In this document: positions 1-5,601 of the stretch, one piece after another
Position numbering within the stretch: the stretch's first letter is position 1
Layout: every line of letters begins with the position of its first letter
Assembly (NCBI GenBank): GCA_020025415.1
Contig: JAHHSB010000057.1
Span: 1-8,132 of the forward strand
DNA from: Oscillibacter sp.
Lineage (GTDB): Bacteria; Bacillota; Clostridia; Oscillospirales; Oscillospiraceae
DNA length: 8,132 bases
Direction of reading: 5' to 3'
Program-made: the position numbers and the translations under genes
Notes under the pieces: model-generated
Database searches by the model: none
The model's input: only the letters and a program-made list of their open reading frames with translations
Told to the model about the DNA's origin: nothing

Positions 1-1
1 G

Positions 2-586
2 CGTAAAGGGAGAAAGCGGATCATCCAGGGCGCCGGGGCCATGCTGGCCGCGGGGCTTCTGGCTGTGGGACTGTGGGCCGGCTTCCACTACTTTACATCC
101 GTGCCGGAGACGGACACCGCCGCCCTGGCCCGGAAGGCGGAGGAGTATTTGGATACCGCGCCTGACGGGGGGATGACCATTATGAAGACAGAGCGCCGGG
201 GGGACTATCTGGCAGCCCTGTGCACCGACGGGGCGGGGAACTGGTGTATGTGCGTCTATGACCGGGATTCCCTGTTCCCTGACCGCTGGCGGGGCGGCGG
301 CGGGAAATTCGGCATGGAAGCCGGGGAACTGGACAGCTGGAACTACGGCAACTCCCGGGAAGCGGTGATCATCTTCTGCGGCGGGGAACTGCCAGAGGAG
401 GCGGTCTGCTACACCTTCCAAAACAGCGGCATCCGCTATACCTGCCCCATCGAGGATCGGCAGGTGCTGGATGTGTTCCTCCTGCCCGACACCAGCGACA
501 TCAGCTCCTATCCGGAGGAACTGCTGGACGAAAACGGTCAGGCCGTGGAAGGGAAAGTGGGGAACCCTGCCACCGCGGAACAATAA
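2..586 (+). CDS. Unrecognised membrane-anchored protein, 5' end outside window
   Basis: I do not recognise the family. The reading frame is open to the left edge. The first ATG (41) has no convincing ribosome-binding site and would cut into a membrane segment, so the gene probably starts upstream of the window. The visible protein begins with a basic stretch (RKGRKR), then about 22 hydrophobic residues (from IIQGAGAM to about GFHYF). This suggests an N-in signal anchor with the rest outside the cell. The remaining roughly 150 residues are soluble and acidic, with five cysteines (CTDG, WCMCVYD, FCGG, VCYTF, YTCP) that could form disulfides or bind metal. No catalytic motif is visible. The gene ends in TAA followed directly by a hairpin terminator, so it is the last gene of a rightward unit. 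The coding call is firm; the function is unknown. Confidence 0.75.
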   Translation, partial: RKGRKRIIQGAGAMLAAGLLAVGLWAGFHYFTSVPETDTAALARKAEEYLDTAPDGGMTIMKTERRGDYLAALCTDGAGNWCMCVYDRDSLFPDRWRGGGGKFGMEAGELDSWNYGNSREAVIIFCGGELPEEAVCYTFQNSGIRYTCPIEDRQVLDVFLLPDTSDISSYPEELLDENGQAVEGKVGNPATAEQ

Positions 587-587
587 A

Positions 588-630
588 AGAAAAAGCCTAT
601 CCGCTGAAAAGTGGATAGGATTTTTACTTT
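588..630. terminator. Bidirectional rho-independent terminator
   Basis: A 9-bp stem (596-604 with 611-619, one G-U pair) encloses a 6-nt loop, TGAAAA. It is flanked by an A-rich tract on the left and a T-rich tract on the right, so it can stop transcription from both sides. It lies two bases after the stop codon of the rightward gene and ten bases beyond the stop of the leftward 49-codon ORF, as expected between convergent genes. Confidence 0.88.
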
Positions 631-778
631 ACAGCTGCTGGTAAAAGAGCTCCGGCTGGCGGAGCACCACATCAGCTTCCCATGGGGGCGGCCGCAGCAG
701 GACACGGTGGACGCCTCGGGACAAAAAGGCAGGCTGCCGCCGGCGGCGGATCAGGGCACCGATTTTTTCATAGGCCAT
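629..778 (-). CDS. Small unrecognised basic protein, 49 aa
   Basis: A short ORF starts at ATG 778 behind a good Shine-Dalgarno sequence (GGGGAG, about 6 nt before the ATG) and ends at TAA 629, right before the bidirectional terminator. The product begins MAYEKIGALIRRRR and ends PELFYQQL. It is rich in Arg and Pro, has one Trp, and shows no signal peptide, membrane segment or cysteine. I do not recognise a family. The ribosome-binding site and the match to the downstream terminator favour a real gene. Its shortness and the GC-rich DNA, which readily gives chance ORFs, argue caution; it could also be a remnant of a longer gene. A terminator separates it from the GTPase gene upstream, so it would need its own promoter or read-through. 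Confidence 0.45.
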   Translation of the reverse strand: MAYEKIGALIRRRRQPAFLSRGVHRVLLRPPPWEADVVLRQPELFYQQL

Positions 779-792
779 GTGCTTCTCCCCTC

Positions 793-821
793 AGCATAGC
801 GGCCCGGGCCGCCGCAGGCAA
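793..821 (-). promoter_or_regulatory. Weak promoter-like element with palindromic spacer
   Basis: On the minus strand TTGCCT (816-821) and TATGCT (793-798) are 17 bp apart, each matching 4 of 6 consensus bases. The spacer contains a perfect 14-bp palindrome, GCGGCCCGGGCCGC (799-812). A start about 7 nt past the -10 would fall inside the Shine-Dalgarno of the 49-codon ORF, which argues against it as that gene's normal promoter. Such a palindrome can also arise by chance in GC-rich DNA. Confidence 0.25.
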
Positions 822-844
822 CCGCTGCTGTGCTGACTGGCGGC

Positions 845-882
845 AAAATGCCCCTCCGCTCGATAACGGAGGGGCATTTTTT
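845..882. terminator. Strong hairpin terminator after the GTPase pair
   Basis: A perfect 14-bp stem (845-858 with 867-880) with an 8-nt loop has an A-run on one side and a T-run on the other, the ends pairing A with T. It lies 31 bp past the stop of the second GTPase gene and should end that leftward transcript. The longer T-run faces right, so it can also stop read-through from the left. Confidence 0.88.
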
Positions 883-913
883 GCTGCAATTCTACAAGTT
901 GTATTGAATTTTG

Positions 914-1843
914 TCAAAAGGTGACGACTTCCTGGGCGGGCTTGGCGCAGGGGGCCGCGGAGAGGATGTTCATCACTGGGCCGGCGCCCTGATAGGCCTT
1001 GTGCTTCTCCACGCTCATGCGGGCGGTAACCTCCAGCCACTCCCGGTTCTCGTACTGATCCAGGGTATCGCCCCGGGCGATGAGGCCCAGGAACTGGATG
1101 TCGTTTTCGCAGCAGATCATGGCGAAGCGGCCGGGGCAGTGGAGGCCGGGGTACTTCTTGGAGTGGCACATCACCAGCTTCATGTGCACCATCTTGCCCT
1201 CGTAGCGCTCCGGGTGGTCCATCACGTCCACATACCACACGCCGAAATCCTCATCCGGGATCTCGATGGGCTCCTGACTAAGGTCAAAGGGGCACTCGTC
1301 CCCGGTGAGATAATCCTCGCTGGTGCCGTCCTCATATTCCAGATAGATCTCCGCCCGGCGGTTGACCATCCGCAGGGTCCGCTTGCGCAGGGACTCTGCC
1401 AGCTCCGGGGTGCATCGGTTGAACACCAGCAGGTCGGCGTTGGTGATCTTCTCCATCATCAGCTGGCCCATGTTCTTGGCATAGAGGTCGAAACTGCCCG
1501 ACTCTACAAAGCTCATGATCTGATAGAGCACCCAGTTGGCCGGCAGTACCTCCCGGTAAAGCCGCTCCAGCTGCCACATGCCGTTATACTCAATGATCAC
1601 CTGCTTGGGCCGGTACTCCTTTTCCCAGGCCTTGAGCTGGGAGCATTTGAGATCGTCCTCGTCTTCCACGTTCACTACGGTGACGTTGTTCAGGAAGCGG
1701 GGATCATACGCCTCGTCCCCCTCCTCGCAGCAGATCAGCAGCGTGCGGTCCTTGCGGGCAAAGCCGTCTTCCAGAATGCCGTTGATAAAATTGGTCTTAC
1801 CGCCGTCCAGAAAGCCGACGACCAGATAAACAGGTATATCCAT
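914..1843 (-). CDS. COG0523-like GTPase with YcgQ/DUF1980-like C-terminal domain
   Basis: A 309-aa P-loop protein. The N-terminus has a Walker A motif GFLDGGKT (residues 10-17), matching the GFLGAGKT of CobW/YciC-type metallochaperone GTPases. The rest of the core diverges. There is no CxCC, but a CC pair follows strand 2 (38-39); the ExxG-type motif reads EYNG (85-88); and the usual NKxD is replaced by NRC (142-144). From about residue 200 it resembles the C-terminal domain of the YcgQ/DUF1980 (TIGR03943) family: PERYEGK (211-217), GRFAMICCEND (238-248), then a W-x-E-V segment (269-272). In that family a CC-x-x-D-like motif follows a conserved R-F. The start is ATG, with AAGGAAGG rather far upstream (14 nt). 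It is the second gene of a pair, 37 nt after the His-rich GTPase. A metal-delivery or metal-sensing partner role is inferred; the GTPase family call is firm, the domain match is from memory. Confidence 0.85.
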   Translation of the reverse strand: MDIPVYLVVGFLDGGKTNFINGILEDGFARKDRTLLICCEEGDEAYDPRFLNNVTVVNVEDEDDLKCSQLKAWEKEYRPKQVIIEYNGMWQLERLYREVLPANWVLYQIMSFVESGSFDLYAKNMGQLMMEKITNADLLVFNRCTPELAESLRKRTLRMVNRRAEIYLEYEDGTSEDYLTGDECPFDLSQEPIEIPDEDFGVWYVDVMDHPERYEGKMVHMKLVMCHSKKYPGLHCPGRFAMICCENDIQFLGLIARGDTLDQYENREWLEVTARMSVEKHKAYQGAGPVMNILSAAPCAKPAQEVVTF

Positions 1844-1880
1844 AACGCTTTTCGTATCCTTCCTTGGTTTGCCGGCAGGT

Positions 1881-2957
1881 TTACACCCCGAACAGGGCCT
1901 TCAGACCGTCCTCTTTCAGCTCCGCGCCGATGACGCACAGCCGGCCGGTGTAATCGGCAGGGCCTTTGCGCAGCTCGTGCTCCTCGGGCACATAGTCGAA
2001 GTGGAGCCAGCTGCCGTCCCCGGCGGGCACCATGCCCTTGGCCCGAAGGATGTGGCCGTAGTCCCCGCTGTCCAGCTTGGTGAGGATCTCATCCAGCTCG
2101 CCGGACTGGAAGACCTTCAGTGTTTCCACGCCCCAGCTGGTGAACACCTCATCGGCGTGGTGATGATGGTGGTCATGGCAGCCGCAGGTGCACTCGGAAC
2201 CGTGCTCGTGCTCATGCTCATGCTCATGGTCGTGGTCATGGTCGTGATCGTGCTCATGCCCGTGGTCATGGTCATGGTCATGGTCGTGATGATGCTCGTG
2301 TTCGGCCTCGTCGGCGGCGTGCTCGGCCCGCATCTTGGCAAGCAGCTCCTCTTCCAGGGTCAGCCCCTCCATGGCGGAGCGGATGGCTTGGCCGGAGAGC
2401 TGGTCCCAGGGGGTGGTGATGATGGCGGCCTTGGGATTCTTCTGGCGCAGCAGCTCCACCGCGGCGGAGAGCTTTTCGGCCGTCAGCTTCTGGGTGCGGG
2501 AGAGGATGATGGCCCCGGCGCTTTCGATCTGATTGTTATAGAACTCGCCGAAGTTCTTCATATAGACCTTCACCTTGGAGGCATCGGCCACGGTGACGAA
2601 GCTGTTGAGCGTCAGCTCCGGCAGATCGGCAATGGTGTTCTGCACTGCCACTACCACGTCGGAGAGCTTGCCCACGCCGGAGGGCTCGATGATGATCCGG
2701 TCGGGGGAGAACTGGCGATATACATCCTGAAGGGCCTTGCCGAAGTCCCCCACCAGTGAACAGCAGATGCAGCCCGAGGACATCTCGGAGATCTGCACGC
2801 CGGAATCCTTCAGAAAGCCGCCGTCGATGCTGATCTCGCCGAATTCGTTTTCGATGAGCACCAGCTTCTCGCCCTGATAGGCCTCGCTGAGGAGCTTTTT
2901 GATGAGGGTGGTTTTACCGGCGCCCAGGAAGCCGGAGATAATGTCGATTTTTGTCAT
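1881..2957 (-). CDS. CobW/COG0523 GTPase with His-rich metal-binding tract
   Basis: A 358-aa protein of the COG0523 group, to which zinc-, cobalt- and nickel-linked GTPase metallochaperones (YciC/ZagA, CobW) belong. Visible in order: Walker A GFLGAGKT (9-16); ENEFGE (36-41); the diagnostic metal-binding CxCC as GCICC (62-66); EPSG (91-94); a His/Asp/Glu tract with 25 histidines (213-267) containing CTCGC (256-260); and a CobW C-terminal domain (about 272-357). The usual base-recognition NKxD is replaced by SRTQ (153-156), a notable deviation. The start is ATG with AAGGA 9 nt upstream. It is the first gene of a two-gene operon with the second GTPase and has its own promoter overlapping an inverted repeat. 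The family is near certain. The metal is not shown by the sequence; zinc is the commonest guess. Cytoplasmic, as no signal or membrane segment is present. Confidence 0.95.
   Translation of the reverse strand: MTKIDIISGFLGAGKTTLIKKLLSEAYQGEKLVLIENEFGEISIDGGFLKDSGVQISEMSSGCICCSLVGDFGKALQDVYRQFSPDRIIIEPSGVGKLSDVVVAVQNTIADLPELTLNSFVTVADASKVKVYMKNFGEFYNNQIESAGAIILSRTQKLTAEKLSAAVELLRQKNPKAAIITTPWDQLSGQAIRSAMEGLTLEEELLAKMRAEHAADEAEHEHHHDHDHDHDHGHEHDHDHDHDHEHEHEHEHGSECTCGCHDHHHHHADEVFTSWGVETLKVFQSGELDEILTKLDSGDYGHILRAKGMVPAGDGSWLHFDYVPEEHELRKGPADYTGRLCVIGAELKEDGLKALFGV
2157..2321 (-). repeat. Low-complexity His-Asp/His-Glu codon repeat
   Basis: This stretch of the first GTPase gene encodes alternating His-Asp and His-Glu dipeptides (25 His in 55 residues), seen on the plus strand as irregular repeats of the type CATGGT and CATGCT. 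It is prone to replication slippage, so its length probably varies between strains. In COG0523 proteins such tracts are thought to hold or buffer metal ions. Confidence 0.9.
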
Positions 2958-2992
2958 GCGATCAGATCCTTTTTTATGAATTTCGGAACGCC

Positions 2993-3010
2993 TTTAATGA
3001 TACCATTAAA
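2993..3010 (-). promoter_or_regulatory. Candidate operator: 7-4-7 inverted repeat
   Basis: A perfect inverted repeat with arms TTTAATG and CATTAAA and a 4-bp spacer covers the -10 box of the GTPase promoter. A repressor bound here would block RNA polymerase. Size and AT-richness suit a Fur/Zur-type or similar dimeric repressor, but the bases do not match the Bacillus Zur or Fur boxes I know, so the regulator is unassigned. Confidence 0.5.
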
Positions 3011-3024
3011 AAAAGAAATTGCAA
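2997..3024 (-). promoter_or_regulatory. Sigma-A promoter of the GTPase operon
   Basis: On the minus strand TTGCAA (3019-3024) and TATCAT (2997-3002) are separated by 16 bp. The -10 matches 5 of 6 consensus bases and the -35 matches 4 of 6. Predicted initiation near 2990 gives a leader of about 33 nt with AAGGA before the ATG at 2957. It lies immediately after the symporter terminator, so the GTPase pair is a separate unit. Confidence 0.65.
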
Positions 3025-3031
3025 CCGCGGC

Positions 3032-3078
3032 AAAAAAATTTTCCGGCCCCGCCCTCGCCGGCGGCAGGGCACCGGAAA
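3032..3078 (-). terminator. Rho-independent terminator of the symporter gene
   Basis: On the minus strand an outer stem TTTCCGG/CCGGAAA (3072-3078 with 3040-3046) and an inner stem GCCCT/AGGGC (3066-3070 with 3051-3055) are followed by a run of at least seven Ts (3032-3038). It begins 33 bp after the symporter stop codon and ends just upstream of the GTPase promoter. Confidence 0.85.
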
Positions 3079-3110
3079 GGGGGGACCGGATCAGCACGGG
3101 GGAAGAAACG

Positions 3111-4526
3111 CTATGGTTTGGCCCGGCACCAGGCCTGGCGCTGGAGGGCCACCTGGGGTTCAAAGGCCCGGATCTCCCGGGAGACCACCCCGGATAACAG
3201 CAGCAGCGACAGCAGGTTGGGAATGGCCATGAGGGCATTGAACACATCCGAGATGCCCCAGATCAGCGCCAGCTCCTGCGTGGCGCCCACATAGACGGCC
3301 AGGGCGTACACCACCCGGTAGAAAAGCACCGGCCGGGAACCAAAGAGAAATTCAAAGGCCTTTTCCCCGTGGTACTCCCAGCCCAAAATGGTGGAGAAGG
3401 CGAACAGGGTGATGCACACCGTTACCAGCGTGGTGCCGCCTTCCCCCAGCACGGTGGAGAAGGCCAGCATGGTCAGCGCGGCGCCGTCGGCCACCTGTCC
3501 GGTGGCCGGGTCCAGGGCACCCAGCATCCCCGACGAGCAGATAGCCAGGCCCGTGACCGTGCAGACCACGAAGGTGTCGAAAAAGGTGCCAGTCATGTTG
3601 ATGTAGCCCTGGCGCACAGGCTCTTTGGCGGTGGCGGAGGCGGCGGTGATGGCAGCGGAGCCCAGACCCGCTTCATTGGAAAAGCAGCCCCGGGCCACGC
3701 CGTAGCGGGCCGCGTCGGCCATGGAGGCGGTTACCGCGCCCACGGCGCCGCCGGAGAGGGCCTCCACAGAAAAGGCCATGCGGAACATGGCGGCGATGGC
3801 GGCGGGCACGGCGGAGAGATTCCCCAGGATCACCAGCACCCCGGCAGAGAGGTAGAGCACGGCCATGGTCGGCACCACGAAGGAGGCGATGCGGGAGATG
3901 CTCTTGATACCGCCCAGGACGATCCCCAGGGTCAGCACCGTCAGCACTGCCCCGGTAAGGCTGGGGGACAGGCCGAAGGCGGAGCGGAGGGAGCCGGCGA
4001 TGGAATTGGCCTGGGTCATGTCTCCGATGCCCAGGGCGGCCACCATGGCAAACAGGGCGAAGGCCCCGCCCAGGAAGGCCCCCAGCCGCCGGTGGCGCAG
4101 GCCGTTTTTCAGCACGTACATGGGGCCGCCGGACATCTCACCCCGGTCGTTGCGCTCCCGGTACTTCACCGCCAGCATACACTCGGCGAATTTGGAGGAG
4201 ATGCCGAACAGGGCCGACAGCTCCATCCATACCAGGGCGCCCGGGCCGCCGGAGACCAGGGCCGTGGCCACACCCACGATGTTGCCTGTGCCGATGGTGG
4301 CGGCCAGGGCGGTCATCAGGGCGGAAAAGGGGGAGACATCCCCCGCGCCCCGGACGCGGCTGCGGGCTTCCCGGCTGAGAACGCAGCGCAGGGCATAACC
4401 CATGTTCCGCCAGGGGAGAAAGCCGGTGCGCAGGCTCAGAAAGATTCCTGTGCCCACCAGCAGCACCAGCATCCCAGGCCCCCAAACGATCTCACCCAGC
4501 TGCTGGACCCATTGTGTCAGCGTCAT
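3111..4526 (-). CDS. AGCS-family sodium:alanine/glycine symporter
   Basis: A 471-aa integral membrane protein of the alanine/glycine:cation symporter family (AGCS, TC 2.A.25; AlsT/DagA relatives). It would import alanine or glycine with Na+ or H+. Characteristic segments are ATIGTGNIVGVATA (76-89), GGPGALVWMELSALFG with SSKFAE close behind (from 93), GGPMYVLKNGL, GCFSNEAGLGSA and ILGWEYHGEKAFEFL. About ten to eleven hydrophobic helices are visible and the length is normal for the family. The ATG start has an excellent AAGGAG 8 nt upstream. The gene follows spoVT in the same direction, 83 bp away, with a long hairpin but no clear promoter between them, so partial co-transcription with spoVT is possible. 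A U-tract terminator follows. Substrate within the family cannot be fixed from sequence. Confidence 0.95.
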   Translation of the reverse strand: MTLTQWVQQLGEIVWGPGMLVLLVGTGIFLSLRTGFLPWRNMGYALRCVLSREARSRVRGAGDVSPFSALMTALAATIGTGNIVGVATALVSGGPGALVWMELSALFGISSKFAECMLAVKYRERNDRGEMSGGPMYVLKNGLRHRRLGAFLGGAFALFAMVAALGIGDMTQANSIAGSLRSAFGLSPSLTGAVLTVLTLGIVLGGIKSISRIASFVVPTMAVLYLSAGVLVILGNLSAVPAAIAAMFRMAFSVEALSGGAVGAVTASMADAARYGVARGCFSNEAGLGSAAITAASATAKEPVRQGYINMTGTFFDTFVVCTVTGLAICSSGMLGALDPATGQVADGAALTMLAFSTVLGEGGTTLVTVCITLFAFSTILGWEYHGEKAFEFLFGSRPVLFYRVVYALAVYVGATQELALIWGISDVFNALMAIPNLLSLLLLSGVVSREIRAFEPQVALQRQAWCRAKP

Positions 4527-4564
4527 GGCATCTGCTCCTTTTTCTCAAATTACCCTACGGGCGG

Positions 4565-4611
4565 GAAGGGCAGGGGAACCGGAGCCAGCCGCCCCGGTTC
4601 CCCTGCCCTTC
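4565..4611 (-). other. Perfect 18-bp hairpin without U-run
   Basis: Arms 4565-4582 and 4594-4611 are perfectly complementary, with an 11-nt loop. The hairpin begins inside the TGA stop of spoVT (4610-4612) and is followed on the minus strand by CCGCCCGTAGGG, with no T-run. It may be a weak or factor-dependent terminator, or an RNA-stabilising structure between spoVT and the symporter gene. Confidence 0.7.
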
Positions 4612-5152
4612 AGCTCTCCATATGCCGGCCCAGGAGGGCGGCGGCAGCCTGGGCCAGCTTGAATTCCACCTCTCCGGCGGCCTCTTCCGTATCCTGGCGG
4701 ACGATCAGCACCAGGCCCAGCACGTCTCCCTCGGACAAAATGGGCGCGGCCACGGCGGCAGTGAGCTTGTCGCTGCTGTCGCACACGGGCACGCCCGCCT
4801 CGCCCTCCGGGTACAAGCAGACCTTGCGGCCATCCATGATCCGGTCCAGCTCCGGGGTGATGCGCTTGCCCAGCAGCTCCCGCCGGCCGCCGCCGGCCAC
4901 GGCGATGACGCTGTCCCGGTCAGAAACAGCGCAGATCCGGCCGCTGGTCTTATTAAGCACCTCGCACAGCTGAGAGGCAAATTCATCCACGCCGCCCAGT
5001 AGGGAATATTTCTTGAAAATTACCTCGCCCTCCCGGCTGGTGTAGATCTCCAGGGGGGCGCCTTCCCGGATCCGCATGGTACGGCGGATCTCCTTGGGAA
5101 TGACCACCCGGCCTAAATCGTCGATTCTTCGAACAATTCCTGTTGCTTTCAC
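4610..5152 (-). CDS. spoVT: Stage V sporulation transcriptional regulator SpoVT
   Basis: A 180-aa protein; Bacillus subtilis SpoVT is 178 aa. The N-terminus (MKATGIVRRIDDLGRVVIPK and on to about residue 50) is almost identical to the AbrB-like swapped-hairpin DNA-binding domain of SpoVT. The remaining roughly 125 residues match its GAF-like ligand-sensing domain, ending FKLAQAAAALLGRHMES, close to the family C-terminus. SpoVT tunes sigma-G-dependent gene expression in the developing forespore, affecting coat and germination traits. Translation starts at GTG 5152, supported by GGAGG 9 nt upstream and by the exact family N-terminus. A candidate sigma-G promoter lies upstream, fitting the known SpoVT circuit. 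The gene is divergent from glgB and precedes an AGCS symporter. The assignment is confident and implies an endospore former. Confidence 0.97.
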   Translation of the reverse strand: MKATGIVRRIDDLGRVVIPKEIRRTMRIREGAPLEIYTSREGEVIFKKYSLLGGVDEFASQLCEVLNKTSGRICAVSDRDSVIAVAGGGRRELLGKRITPELDRIMDGRKVCLYPEGEAGVPVCDSSDKLTAAVAAPILSEGDVLGLVLIVRQDTEEAAGEVEFKLAQAAAALLGRHMES

Positions 5153-5217
5153 CTATTATTACCTCCAATGAGTTAAATTGCGCACGAAAAGAAGGTTTTA
5201 GCGGGATTGACAGGAAT

Positions 5218-5246
5218 TAGTATCTGCAATGTTTGCCTGCCTATGC
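5218..5246 (-). promoter_or_regulatory. Candidate sigma-G promoter of spoVT
   Basis: On the minus strand GCATA (5242-5246) and GATACTA (5218-5224) are 17 bp apart. The sigma-G consensus as I recall it is GHATR, then 17-18 bp, then CATNHTA; this matches all of the -35 and 6 of 7 bases of the -10. Initiation near 5211 gives a leader of about 60 nt. Known SpoVT expression in the forespore supports it. Confidence 0.5.
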
Positions 5247-5385
5247 CGGAATTTGCTATGGATATTATTGGGATTGTTTGGAAACGGCAGCGAGGCGAGC
5301 CGCCTGTTTTTATCCTTATGCGCGGGCGCGGACGCTTACCACTGCCTCGACCGCCCGAAGCGGAACATCACCAGCTGGGTAAAAT

Positions 5386-5405
5386 TTTGGAAAAATCCTT
5401 CCAAA
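5386..5405. promoter_or_regulatory. Inverted repeat upstream of the glg promoter
   Basis: Perfect 7-bp arms TTTGGAA and TTCCAAA are separated by AAATCC. It lies 47 bp upstream of the glgB -35 box, in position for an activator or an upstream operator. It does not match the catabolite-responsive element consensus, and no U-run supports a terminator. Confidence 0.35.
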
Positions 5406-5452
5406 TAGCGCCTGCACAGGGAGATTTAACAGCCTTTTCGACAGGAGTGTTC

Positions 5453-5481
5453 TTGACGGTATTTTCCTGGCGGGGTATAAT
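5453..5481 (+). promoter_or_regulatory. Near-consensus sigma-A promoter of the glg operon
   Basis: TTGACG (5453-5458) and a perfect TATAAT (5476-5481) are separated by the optimal 17 bp. Initiation is expected near 5488, giving a glgB leader of about 114 nt. The strength of the match suggests glg transcription in vegetative cells rather than forespore-only expression. Confidence 0.85.
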
Positions 5482-5532
5482 TTTCACACAAGAAACGGTC
5501 TCATGCAGCCGCCCGGCCGGAGGGAGAAAACG

Positions 5533-5562
5533 ATGAACTGCCGGCTTCGGTTTTCCGGGTGA
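5533..5562 (+). CDS. Possible 9-aa leader ORF upstream of glgB
   Basis: Within the predicted glgB leader, an ATG preceded by GGAGG with 9-nt spacing opens a frame encoding MNCRLRFSG and a TGA stop, ending 39 nt before the glgB ATG. Its ribosome-binding site looks stronger than that of glgB. It could affect glgB translation or be a chance start; there is no run of one amino acid that would point to classical attenuation. Confidence 0.3.
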   Translation: MNCRLRFSG

Positions 5563-5601
5563 CCCCATCGCTTCCGGCGGTACAGAGGGGAAGTGGACAA
5601 G

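Larger units (their letters stand above)
5153..5601. other. Divergent spoVT/glgB intergenic region
   Basis: This 449-bp region has no confident protein gene. It holds the spoVT ribosome-binding site and candidate sigma-G promoter, an inverted repeat at 5386-5405, the sigma-A promoter at 5453-5481 and a possible 9-codon leader ORF. A small 5-bp hairpin (5293-5305) followed by five Ts is too weak to call a terminator. Nothing recognisable lies in 5312-5385. Confidence 0.7.

Noticed and set aside
799..812. MerR-type operator
   Set aside because: MerR-type promoters have long (19-20 bp) spacers with the dyad inside; this spacer is 17 bp and no MerR gene is nearby.
611..924. Two overlapping plus-strand frames (611-799 and 682-924)
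   Set aside because: One starts with GTG inside the terminator stem and the other runs through the second terminator; neither has a ribosome-binding site.
911..1933. Plus-strand 340-codon frame
   Set aside because: It is antisense to the second GTPase, with no ribosome-binding site or recognisable domain; long open antisense frames are common in GC-rich coding DNA.
2157..2321. Possible CRISPR or tandem-repeat array
   Set aside because: The short irregular repeats are codons for His-Asp/His-Glu inside an intact gene; there are no spacers of constant length.
1869..2759. Plus-strand 296-codon frame with a Val/Met/Leu-rich, membrane-like stretch
   Set aside because: It is the antisense of the His-rich GTPase; the hydrophobic run is simply the complement of the His-Asp/His-Glu codons. 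The minus-strand protein has clear family motifs.
3369..4973. Plus-strand 534-codon Gly/His/Gln-rich frame
   Set aside because: It is antisense to the symporter and spoVT genes, both unambiguous; its composition is that of a shadow frame.
5207..5536. Plus-strand 109-codon frame starting at TTG in the spoVT/glgB gap
   Set aside because: It has no ribosome-binding site, runs through both the sigma-A promoter and the inverted repeat, and shows no recognisable protein pattern.
5488..5601. Riboswitch in the glgB leader
   Set aside because: At about 114 nt it has only short weak pairings and no known conserved core that I can recognise, so only a mini-ORF is proposed.
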